Positions 1 through 6,448 of a stretch of 12,389 nucleotides of DNA are shown here, one piece after another (positions within the stretch are counted from its first letter, which is position 1; every line of letters starts with the position of its first letter). The stretch covers positions 1 to 12,389 of the forward strand of contig CAKQRL010000022.1 in assembly GCA_934271525.1 (NCBI GenBank), given 5' to 3'. The position numbers were made by a program, and so were the translations under genes. This DNA comes from an uncultured Rhodocyclaceae bacterium (lineage in GTDB: Bacteria; Pseudomonadota; Gammaproteobacteria; Burkholderiales; Rhodocyclaceae). The notes below the pieces were generated by a model, which had not been told where the DNA came from, did no database searches, and saw only the letters and a program-made list of their open reading frames with translations.

Positions 1-2316
1 CAAGGTTTAATCATCGCCCTTTTGTTTTTGGTTTTGCTCTATGAAATGCCGCACGCATTGGTTTTGTATTGGACAACGAATATGGCATTTGCATTGATTC
101 GCACGCTTTTAAATAAATTCAAAACACCAACAATTCAAAAAGCACCAAAAACCAAGCCATTTCAAAAAAAATCGCCAAAAGATTTTTCCCGCATTTTTAA
201 AACCGCCAACATTCTCTTTGTTTTTTTTGGCATTTTGGGTTTTGCGGCGTTTTATCTTGGTAGTTATTTTTTTGAAGAAAACGATGCCTTTTTGCTCAAC
301 GCCGGCGCATTATTCACATTTTTAATGTTCATTGCCGCCCTTTATTTTTACCTTTTGGTGTGGCGCAAATATGCTGCGGCGGATTCTGTTGCGCTCGTGC
401 AAACCATTCGTTTTGCCGTTTTCAACATTGCCTTTTTAATCTGCGTTTTCACGCCTTTTAATTTGTATCAAAGCGACATCACGCAATTTCACGCGCCTTT
501 CACCGCTTTAACATTGAGCGCTTTGTTTGGCGCTTTTTTGCTGTTGAGTTTTTTAATGCTTTATGTGCTTTCTTTTGCACCGCAAAAAACCTTGCTCTTT
601 CTTGCCTTTGCATTGAGCGTTTTTTTAAGTCTTGGCATTTTGGATAGTTTTGTTTTCACTGGCGACTACGGCGCGATGGATCGCTTTGTTTTTCAGTTGC
701 AAAGCGCCATCATTCCTTACCCATTTCGGCGTTTTGAACAAAAAGCTTCTGCCCTTCTTTTGATTTTGGCGGCGATGATTTTTGTTTATTTTTCGTTTTA
801 TCGCCTTAAAACCTTATGGAAAATCACATTCTTCACAATGGTAGTCGTGGCGTTTTTGAATATGTCGAGCATTTTGAATGCGCGCGCATCCAATGAAAAA
901 AACTTTCAAGAAAATATTGCCCAAAATACCACAGCGAATAGCGCTAGCAAACCTTACGAAAACGAACTTTTTTCCTATTCCAAAACCGAAAAAAACATTG
1001 TTGTTGCGGTGTTGGACATGTTTACCGGCTCGCATATGCCTTATTTGTTGGACTATTTTCCACAACTCAAAACGCAGTTGGATGGCTTTATTTGGTTTGA
1101 AAACGCTGTTTCTGGTTCAAACGGCACAATTTATAGCTTGCCCTCTATAATCGGCGGCGATTATTACAACATCATCAACCAAAATGCTCGGCGCGATAAT
1201 CGCGCGCAAAGCGAAACGCAGGCTTATTACAACACCGCCACGGCTTTTAGCCAATCAGGGTTTGAAGTGGGTTTTATCAGCCCGCCAAGCGTGGCAAGTG
1301 CCGCATTGCAACAAGAACGTGGCGTTTTTTGGTTGGACGATATGCGCGATTTGCGTGCTTTTTTCTTAAAACAAAATGCCGAGAAAATTTTAAAAGAAAT
1401 GGCACAAGGCACTTATGACGCAACCGCCTTAAAAGAACGGGGCGAGCTTGTTTTTAAAAACAGCTACGCCTTTGATATTGCGCGTTTTTTGAGTTTTGGC
1501 GTATTCAAATTTATGCCCGATGTATTGCGTTTTTATATTTATAACGATGGCGCATGGCTAACCAATATGCTTTCCATTGACCGCAATTCTGTGGTGGATT
1601 CCATTGCCGATTGGTTCGCTTTCACGCACATTGGCAATAGCCATTCCAAAAAACCAACTTTCAAATTTATTCATTCAATGATTTCCCACATGCCTTATGC
1701 CACTTATGCTGGCGGCGGGCAATGCCAATATTTGAACGAAGAAAGCGTGATTAAAAACCCCGATATCTTTATTGCGCCCAACACGCCCGATGTTAAAAAA
1801 CCAACGCGGCACGGCACTTATCAGCATTTTGATACCGAGGCTTGCGCACTCTTTTTGTTGAACGATTACATCTCGTGGTTGAAAAAAGAAGGGATTTACG
1901 ACAATACGCAAATTATCATTTTGAGCGACCACGCGGGCGTGGATTCTGCCCACAACCTGCCGCGCCTTGAATCGCGCGACTTTGGGCACGACATTCTCTT
2001 TCTGTTAAAAGATTTTAACGCGCGGGGCGAACTCAAAAACGACCAACATTTGGTGGCTAATTTTGATGCGGCAACAATTTTTTGCGCGAATTTAAAAAAT
2101 GGTTGTTCAAAAGTTCAACCCAACATTTTGGAAAATTACCCTGAAAATCGCACCATCATCCACGCGCGCCCGGGCGATTCATATTTTGGACATGAAGATG
2201 ATTTATGGGGCATTTTTCGCGCTTACGAAATTAGCGGCAATGACCTTACCAACCCAAACAATTACAAAGACGTTAGCCACGAATACGCCACGCTCGGCAA
2301 ATATGCGCAAAAATAG
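1..2316 (+). CDS. YidC-like core fused to membrane-anchored sulfatase/AP-superfamily transferase, copy 1 (5' partial)
   Basis: The reading frame is open from the left edge, so the start and most of the YidC part lie outside; 771 residues are visible. Residues 1-36 are the last YidC/Oxa1 segment, with the typical MPHALVLYWTTN motif. A Lys/Pro-rich linker (about 38-62) is followed by about seven hydrophobic segments (roughly 68-91, 95-121, 136-155, 169-191, 196-217, 248-267, 275-291). The rest is a soluble, presumably periplasmic, sulfatase/alkaline-phosphatase-superfamily domain. Its likely metal and catalytic residues are Asp339 (VLDMFTGSHM), nucleophile Thr376 (NGTIYSLPSI), His558/His563 (HSMISH) and Asp643-His644 (LSDHAG), the pattern of EptA/LtaS-like head-group transferases. 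The fold assignment is firm. The substrate is unknown; transfer of a phospho-head group to an envelope glycan or lipid is inference. The next gene is a paralog on the same strand, 99 bp away. Sulfatase activity is less likely because the Cys/Ser maturation motif is absent. Confidence 0.85.
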   Translation, partial: QGLIIALLFLVLLYEMPHALVLYWTTNMAFALIRTLLNKFKTPTIQKAPKTKPFQKKSPKDFSRIFKTANILFVFFGILGFAAFYLGSYFFEENDAFLLNAGALFTFLMFIAALYFYLLVWRKYAAADSVALVQTIRFAVFNIAFLICVFTPFNLYQSDITQFHAPFTALTLSALFGAFLLLSFLMLYVLSFAPQKTLLFLAFALSVFLSLGILDSFVFTGDYGAMDRFVFQLQSAIIPYPFRRFEQKASALLLILAAMIFVYFSFYRLKTLWKITFFTMVVVAFLNMSSILNARASNEKNFQENIAQNTTANSASKPYENELFSYSKTEKNIVVAVLDMFTGSHMPYLLDYFPQLKTQLDGFIWFENAVSGSNGTIYSLPSIIGGDYYNIINQNARRDNRAQSETQAYYNTATAFSQSGFEVGFISPPSVASAALQQERGVFWLDDMRDLRAFFLKQNAEKILKEMAQGTYDATALKERGELVFKNSYAFDIARFLSFGVFKFMPDVLRFYIYNDGAWLTNMLSIDRNSVVDSIADWFAFTHIGNSHSKKPTFKFIHSMISHMPYATYAGGGQCQYLNEESVIKNPDIFIAPNTPDVKKPTRHGTYQHFDTEACALFLLNDYISWLKKEGIYDNTQIIILSDHAGVDSAHNLPRLESRDFGHDILFLLKDFNARGELKNDQHLVANFDAATIFCANLKNGCSKVQPNILENYPENRTIIHARPGDSYFGHEDDLWGIFRAYEISGNDLTNPNNYKDVSHEYATLGKYAQK

Positions 2317-2322
2317 CGGTTT

Positions 2323-2380
2323 TCCACGGTAAACGGCAATTTTTTTTGAAAAAAATAAAAGGTTTACCGTGGATTTTTTT
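2323..2380 (+). terminator. Palindromic terminator after copy 1
   Basis: TCCACGGTAAAC (2323-2334) is perfectly complementary to GTTTACCGTGGA (2362-2373), giving a 12-bp stem followed directly by T7 (2374-2380). The 27-base loop holds a T8/A7 pair of runs that can extend the hairpin. It starts 7 bases after the copy 1 stop codon. The arms are a variant of the repeat found in the other intergenic gaps. Confidence 0.75.
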
Positions 2381-2415
2381 AAACTCTTTGCTTTTTTTAA
2401 TATTGAAGTTGTGCC

Positions 2416-2973
2416 ATGTTGGATTTTTTCTATTTTGTTTTCATTTTTCCATTAGAACAGTTGCTTGCCTTTGCGCTTAGCGGCATTTTTGCCACAACAA
2501 AAAACAGCGCTTTGAGCGTGATTCTGTTGAGTTTGTTCATCAATTTGTTTTTGCTCAAACTCTTTAAATGCTCAGATAAAAAAGCGGCAATTCAATGCGC
2601 ACGCCAAGCAAAATTTGATGAACGCATCAATCGTTGGAAAACCGTCTATTCCAAAGCCAAAGTTTTTGCTTTCACCCAAACACTCTACCGCCAAAACCAC
2701 TACCACCCGATTTTTGCACTTTCATCTTTGGGTGGATTAGCCATTCAAGTGCCGTTTTTTTTTGGGCGTTTATTTTGTAATTCAAAACGGCAATGCTTTA
2801 CCAAACGCCAACTTTGCAAGCATTTCGGCAATAGATTCAGCTTTAAAAATCCACGTGTTGCCGATTTTAATGACGGCAATCACGCTTTTGAACGTTTTTT
2901 TATCCAGCAAAGAAACGTCTGCCCGCTTACAAGGTTCCATCATCGCCCTTTTGTTTTTAATTTTGCTCTATGA
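2416..2973 (+). CDS. YidC/Oxa1-like membrane core, 5' piece of frameshifted fusion gene (copy 2)
   Basis: This 185-codon frame starts at ATG 2416 with a weak GAAG upstream (2405-2408). Residues 1-115 match the start of the YidC/Oxa1 core: FPLEQLLAFA, ALSVILLSLFINLFLLKLF (first core helix), a charged cytoplasmic hairpin (about 53-90), then LYRQNHYHPIFALSSLGGL and QVPFF. The large periplasmic P1 domain of Gram-negative YidC is absent. At the position of the groove arginine of canonical insertases (S-x8-R) there is Asn43. From T9 at 2755-2763 the frame leaves the YidC match and ends in a nonsense tail (RLFCNSKRQ...) at 2973, while the match continues in the next frame from 2762. Read alone it would be a truncated, probably non-functional protein. 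With one T fewer, 2416-5170 becomes a single 917-residue protein. Confidence 0.75.
   Translation: MLDFFYFVFIFPLEQLLAFALSGIFATTKNSALSVILLSLFINLFLLKLFKCSDKKAAIQCARQAKFDERINRWKTVYSKAKVFAFTQTLYRQNHYHPIFALSSLGGLAIQVPFFFGRLFCNSKRQCFTKRQLCKHFGNRFSFKNPRVADFNDGNHAFERFFIQQRNVCPLTRFHHRPFVFNFAL
2755..2763 (+). other. T9 homopolymer causing +1 frameshift (possible phase-variation tract)
   Basis: After CCG (Pro) there are nine T residues, then GGGCGT. Frame 1 reads P-F-F-F-G-R-L and departs from the YidC family. Skipping one T reads P-F-F-L-G-V-Y-F-V, which restores the conserved helix. A T8 allele would therefore be in frame. Possible explanations are slipped-strand phase variation, transcriptional slippage, an assembly or sequencing error, or a recent inactivation. 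The 802-codon frame downstream is fully open, which argues against old decay. Confidence 0.7.
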
Positions 2974-5170
2974 AATGCCGCATGCGCTCGTGCTTTATTG
3001 GACAACCAATATGGCATTTTCCCTTTGCCGCACGCTTTTAAAAACAAAAATCAAAATCAACAAAAGCGATTTGCCCAAAGTTGAAAAAGTTGAAAAACCG
3101 CCAAAAAATTTTCACCGCATTTTTAAAATCGCACGTTTCACCATTTGTGCGTTGGGTATTTTGGGCGTGGTGCTATTTTTTTGGGCAATTACGCAACATT
3201 ATAATAATCCACAAATTTTAAAAAATGTGGGATTATGTGCTTTAATTTTAAGCGGCATTGTTTTTTTATATTTTTTGATTTTAACGGGTTATAAAATTGC
3301 GCAAAATAATAAAAACTTCAACAATATTATTCTTTGGAATATTTTAAACATAACCTTTTTAATTTGCATTTTCACGCCTCTTAATTTGTATCAAAGCGAT
3401 ATCCGGCAATTTCATCCAAGTTTTACTCTGCCCACGCTTTTTGCTTTATTCGGCACATTTTTAACCATTAGTTTTTTATTGATTTATTTAATTAGTTTTA
3501 TAAAAAACAAAAAAACGCAATGGATTCTTTCTTTTATTTTAAGCGTTCTTTTAATCATCGGTATTTTAAATAGTTTTATTTTAACTGGCGACTATGGCAA
3601 TATGGATCGCTTTGTTTTTCAACTGCCAATTTATTCCACGCCAGAATCGCGTTTTTGGCAAGATGGCGTTTGTGCTTTAAGCATTATTTTTTCGGCAGTA
3701 TTTTCTTATTATTGTTTTTTTTATTTAAAACGCATTTTTCAAATTATGTTTATAACCATTTCCGTGGTTTCTTTATTCAACGCTTTTCATATTATTTCCG
3801 CGCGTATAACAACAGAAAAAGAATTTTCAACAAATTATGCCGAACAAAATATTTTCTCTCCCTATGAAAAAGAATTATTTTCTTATTCTAAAAATGATAA
3901 AAATATTGTGGTAATGATTTTGGATGCTTTTACCGGCTCACACATGCCTTATTTATTAGAATATTTTCCAAAATTAAAAACGCAACTCGATGGTTTTACC
4001 TTATTTGACAATGCCATTTCTTCTTCCACTGGGACGCGTTATGTGGTGCCGTCCATCATCAGCGGGGAATATTACACCATTCATCAGCAAAATTTGCGCC
4101 GCGCCAACCATGACCAAGCGGCACTTGATGCCTTTTATAATGTCAGCGATGCTTTTGCCAAAGAAAACTACAATGTGGGTTTAATTATTGGCGTTGAAAT
4201 CAATCAAAAACAAAAATTGATGCAAAACCCAGAAATATTTTTATTAGAAGACACGCGCGTTTTGCGCGATTATTTTTTAAAAGAAAAAGCACAAACAACA
4301 TTTAAAAATTCTTATATTTTTGATATTGCTAGATTTTTGAGTTTTTCTTTGTTTAAATTCGCCCCAGATGGTAATATTCGTTACGGTATTTACAATAATG
4401 GTCAATGGTTTTTTAAAAAACACGAAATTGATGAAAATAAAGTGATAGATAATATTGCCCCATTTTATGCTTTTACAAAAATCGGTAATAATCAATCCAC
4501 AAAACCAACTTTTAAATATATACATTCTTTAATTACACATTCGCCTTTTGGTATTTCAGCCGAAGGTGGACAATGTAATTTTTTAAAAACAGGAACGGTG
4601 TGGAAAAAACCAGAACTTTTTGAACCACCTGAAAATATTGGCAATGGCGCGGGGGACTTTTTTTTAGATTTATTTTCAGACCATTTTAAAACACAGCATT
4701 TTGATAGCGAAGCCTGCGCTTTGTTTTTATTAAATGATTATTTGGAACATTTAAAAAAATTAGGTGTTTATGACAACACACAAATTTTAATTGTCAGCGA
4801 CCATGCCGGCACCGACAGCGTTAAAACCATGCCAAGAATGAAACCATTATTTTTTGGGCAAGATATTGTGTTTTTATTTAAAGATTTTAATGCGCGGGGC
4901 GAATTGAAAACCGATTCGCGCTTGATGGCAAATTTTGATATTGCCACAATTTTTTGTGAAAATTTAAAAAATGCTTGCCCAAATGTTGCACCGAATATTT
5001 TAAAAAATTATCCCAACAACCGCGAAATTATCACCCTGCGCCCGAACACAACCTTGATTGGCCACGATGACGATTGGTGGCAGGCGGACGGCGCTTACAA
5101 AATCCGCGGAAATTTGTATAACCCCGCCGCTTATATCGAATTACCAATCTCCTTTTATTCAAAAAAATAA
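2762..5170 (+). CDS. YidC-like C-terminal core fused to membrane-anchored AP-superfamily transferase, copy 2 (3' piece)
   Basis: The open frame is 802 codons counted from TTG 2762. That TTG is only the edge of the frame and probably not a real start; this is the continuation of the gene beginning at 2416. Residues 1-95 complete the YidC core (GVYFVIQNG, HVLPILMTAITLL, MPHALVLYWTTNMAF). A Lys-rich linker (95-120) precedes about seven hydrophobic segments (roughly 124-145, 156-178, 189-208, 222-247, 253-275, 301-322, 328-346). The catalytic domain has Asp388 (MILDAFTGSHM), likely nucleophile Thr425 (TGTRYVVPSI), HSLITH, and Asp680-His681 (VSDHAGTDS), matching copy 1 residue for residue. Long blocks are shared with copy 1, such as KTQLDGF, KDFNARGELK and FDIATIFCENLKN. 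From about 3160 to 4900 the DNA is much more A+T-rich than copy 1. A role as an envelope head-group transferase is inference; the fold and the paralogy are clear. Confidence 0.85.
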   Translation: MGVYFVIQNGNALPNANFASISAIDSALKIHVLPILMTAITLLNVFLSSKETSARLQGSIIALLFLILLYEMPHALVLYWTTNMAFSLCRTLLKTKIKINKSDLPKVEKVEKPPKNFHRIFKIARFTICALGILGVVLFFWAITQHYNNPQILKNVGLCALILSGIVFLYFLILTGYKIAQNNKNFNNIILWNILNITFLICIFTPLNLYQSDIRQFHPSFTLPTLFALFGTFLTISFLLIYLISFIKNKKTQWILSFILSVLLIIGILNSFILTGDYGNMDRFVFQLPIYSTPESRFWQDGVCALSIIFSAVFSYYCFFYLKRIFQIMFITISVVSLFNAFHIISARITTEKEFSTNYAEQNIFSPYEKELFSYSKNDKNIVVMILDAFTGSHMPYLLEYFPKLKTQLDGFTLFDNAISSSTGTRYVVPSIISGEYYTIHQQNLRRANHDQAALDAFYNVSDAFAKENYNVGLIIGVEINQKQKLMQNPEIFLLEDTRVLRDYFLKEKAQTTFKNSYIFDIARFLSFSLFKFAPDGNIRYGIYNNGQWFFKKHEIDENKVIDNIAPFYAFTKIGNNQSTKPTFKYIHSLITHSPFGISAEGGQCNFLKTGTVWKKPELFEPPENIGNGAGDFFLDLFSDHFKTQHFDSEACALFLLNDYLEHLKKLGVYDNTQILIVSDHAGTDSVKTMPRMKPLFFGQDIVFLFKDFNARGELKTDSRLMANFDIATIFCENLKNACPNVAPNILKNYPNNREIITLRPNTTLIGHDDDWWQADGAYKIRGNLYNPAAYIELPISFYSKK

Positions 5171-5171
5171 T

Positions 5172-5222
5172 CGGTTGACCGTGGAAAATCGCAAAAATCC
5201 ACGGTCAACCGCTATTTTTTTT
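5172..5222. terminator. Strong bidirectional terminator between copy 2 and the slt gene
   Basis: CGGTTGACCGTGGA (5172-5185) pairs perfectly with TCCACGGTCAACCG (5198-5211): 14 bp with a 12-base loop. T8 (5215-5222) follows on the plus strand. The A-run in the copy 2 stop region gives a T-run on the minus strand, so it can serve both converging genes. This is the best-formed member of the intergenic repeat family. Confidence 0.8.
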
Positions 5223-5228
5223 CAAAAC

Positions 5229-5430
5229 TTATCCACAACGCCAAATGGCGAAAAAAACAAAGACTTTTTAAAAATGTCAAGCGCTTTTTAAAATAAAAAA
5301 CACGTTTAAAATCAAAGCGTTAAAAACCTGCCCGCTTTTTAGGCAAGCGACTTTTTCCCTTTGATTTTTAAGGATTTTTTGCGCAATTTATGAGCTTATC
5401 CACAGACTTATCCACAGATTTTGTGGATAA
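5229..5430. promoter_or_regulatory. Cluster of four perfect DnaA boxes with A+T-rich direct repeats
   Basis: The 9-mer TTATCCACA, the DnaA-box consensus, occurs at 5229-5237, 5396-5404 and 5408-5416 on the plus strand. Its complement TGTGGATAA is at 5422-5430. Between the first and second boxes is A+T-rich sequence with a direct repeat CTTTTTAAAA (5264-5273 and 5284-5293, spaced 20 bp). Roughly 0.1 perfect boxes are expected by chance in the whole window, counting both strands with uniform bases, and I saw none elsewhere. It could be an origin-like unwinding region or a DnaA-titrating or DnaA-reactivating locus. The genes dnaA, dnaN, rpmH and mnmG are not adjacent here. The boxes at 5408-5416 and 5422-5430 also form a hairpin followed by T7, so that pair could instead be a terminator stem. 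Confidence 0.6.
5308..5368 (-). terminator. Possible terminator of the slt transcript
   Basis: AAAATCAAAG (5308-5317) pairs with CTTTGATTTT (5359-5368), a 10-bp stem. An inner A5/T5 pairing and a small TGCC/GGCA stem lie inside. Read leftward it ends in a T-rich stretch (5291-5300 on the complement), downstream of the slt stop. The loop is long, so this is tentative. Confidence 0.35.
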
Positions 5431-5440
5431 CTTTTTTTCA

Positions 5441-6448
5441 TCAAAATGGCGCGTAATAACCGCGATGTTGCGGCGGCGGTGGTGGTAGCGTGCGGCGATG
5501 TTGCGGCGGTGGCGGCGCGGCGCGGTTTGGTGTTTGTTGGTTTTGATTCAAAAAACGCGGATTGTTGCTTGGGTTCAAACCGCTTGCATTCCTTGCTTTT
5601 TGTTGAATTTCCTGCACGCGTTGGGCATTGCGCTCTTTTAAGGTTTGCGGCGCTGGCGGCAACTGCGGCGGCGGCGGGCGATGGCGATGATGATGGTTCG
5701 GCACCACAATCACACGTTGTTCTTCAATTTGGTTGATAATCGTTGTGGGATAAACATAAACATTTTCAGCCACTTGTGGCGTAGTTTGCGTGATTGGCGC
5801 AGTTGGCAAAGGCGATGGTTCAGTTGTAATCGGTGTGGGCGCAGTGTCGGGCTCTGCTATTAACGTTTCGCTTGTATAAAGCCATTTGTTCCACGCGTTT
5901 TTGACCAAATTAGGATATTCTGCCCTGCCCAAAGAGCCGTTGTAGCGCCCAAGTGCGCGGAATAAATCACCCTTTTCTATATCAATATAATGGCGCAAAA
6001 TGGTGCAGCCGTAACGCAAATTGGTGCGCATATCAAACAAATTGTCGTTGGGGCGCGACAAAACTTTTAACCAAAACGGCATCACTTGCATATAACCGCG
6101 CGCCCCAGCGCTAGACACCGCATATTTGCGAAACGCCGATTCCACTTCAATTAAACCCAACACCATTTGCGGGTCAAGCCCGGCACGGGTGGCTTCATAA
6201 TGCACACTGCGCAACAAATCCAAGCGGTAGTCGCGCTCAGGAATGCGCCGCGATAGCCGCGCCGACATATCCGCCAACCAGTTGGCTGCTTCCAACGGAC
6301 TTTTAAAAGAAGAAATCATCGGGCGCGAATCGGATACGGCATCGTGCAATGCCGCTTGAACGCTGGCTGATAATGGTTCGTATTGTTGCTCGCCTGCAAA
6401 AACCAAGGCTTGCCAACAGCAAAAAAAACAAAAAAATGTTTTTTTCAT
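5441..6448 (-). CDS. Secreted lytic transglycosylase (SLT domain) with Pro/His-rich tail
   Basis: The protein has 335 residues. Residues 1-18 are a signal peptide (MKKTFFCFFCCWQALVFA). Residues about 75-190 are a family-1 SLT domain: catalytic Glu103 in LIEVESAF, then AVSSAGARGYMQVMPFW (110-126), RTNLRYGCTILRHY (141-154) and ALGRYNGS (165-172). Such enzymes cleave the MurNAc-GlcNAc bond of periplasmic peptidoglycan with 1,6-anhydro product formation. Residues 200-335 are low-complexity Thr/Pro/Gln-rich sequence with a HHHRHRPPPP stretch and no recognisable domain. They may span or bind the cell wall (inference). The ATG (6446-6448 complement) overlaps the proS stop as ATGA, so translation is probably coupled to proS. 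The pairing of proS with a transglycosylase is familiar from Betaproteobacteria. The exact Mlt/Slt subfamily is uncertain. Confidence 0.88.
   Translation of the reverse strand: MKKTFFCFFCCWQALVFAGEQQYEPLSASVQAALHDAVSDSRPMISSFKSPLEAANWLADMSARLSRRIPERDYRLDLLRSVHYEATRAGLDPQMVLGLIEVESAFRKYAVSSAGARGYMQVMPFWLKVLSRPNDNLFDMRTNLRYGCTILRHYIDIEKGDLFRALGRYNGSLGRAEYPNLVKNAWNKWLYTSETLIAEPDTAPTPITTEPSPLPTAPITQTTPQVAENVYVYPTTIINQIEEQRVIVVPNHHHRHRPPPPQLPPAPQTLKERNAQRVQEIQQKARNASGLNPSNNPRFLNQNQQTPNRAAPPPPQHRRTLPPPPPQHRGYYAPF

Noticed and set aside
2755..2763. Programmed -1 ribosomal frameshift at T TTT TTT
   Set aside because: The shift needed to rejoin the YidC match is +1 (or -2), not -1. Tract-length change is the simpler explanation.
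5408..5438. DnaA-box pair as an ordinary terminator
   Set aside because: The inverted pair plus T7 does resemble one, but two further perfect boxes at 5229 and 5396 do not pair. A terminator alone does not explain the exact 9-mers.
5446..5863. Open frames opposite the transglycosylase tail
   Set aside because: They are antisense to a gene with a clear domain and codon pattern. The Ala/Arg/Val-rich translations come from GGC repeats and look non-coding.
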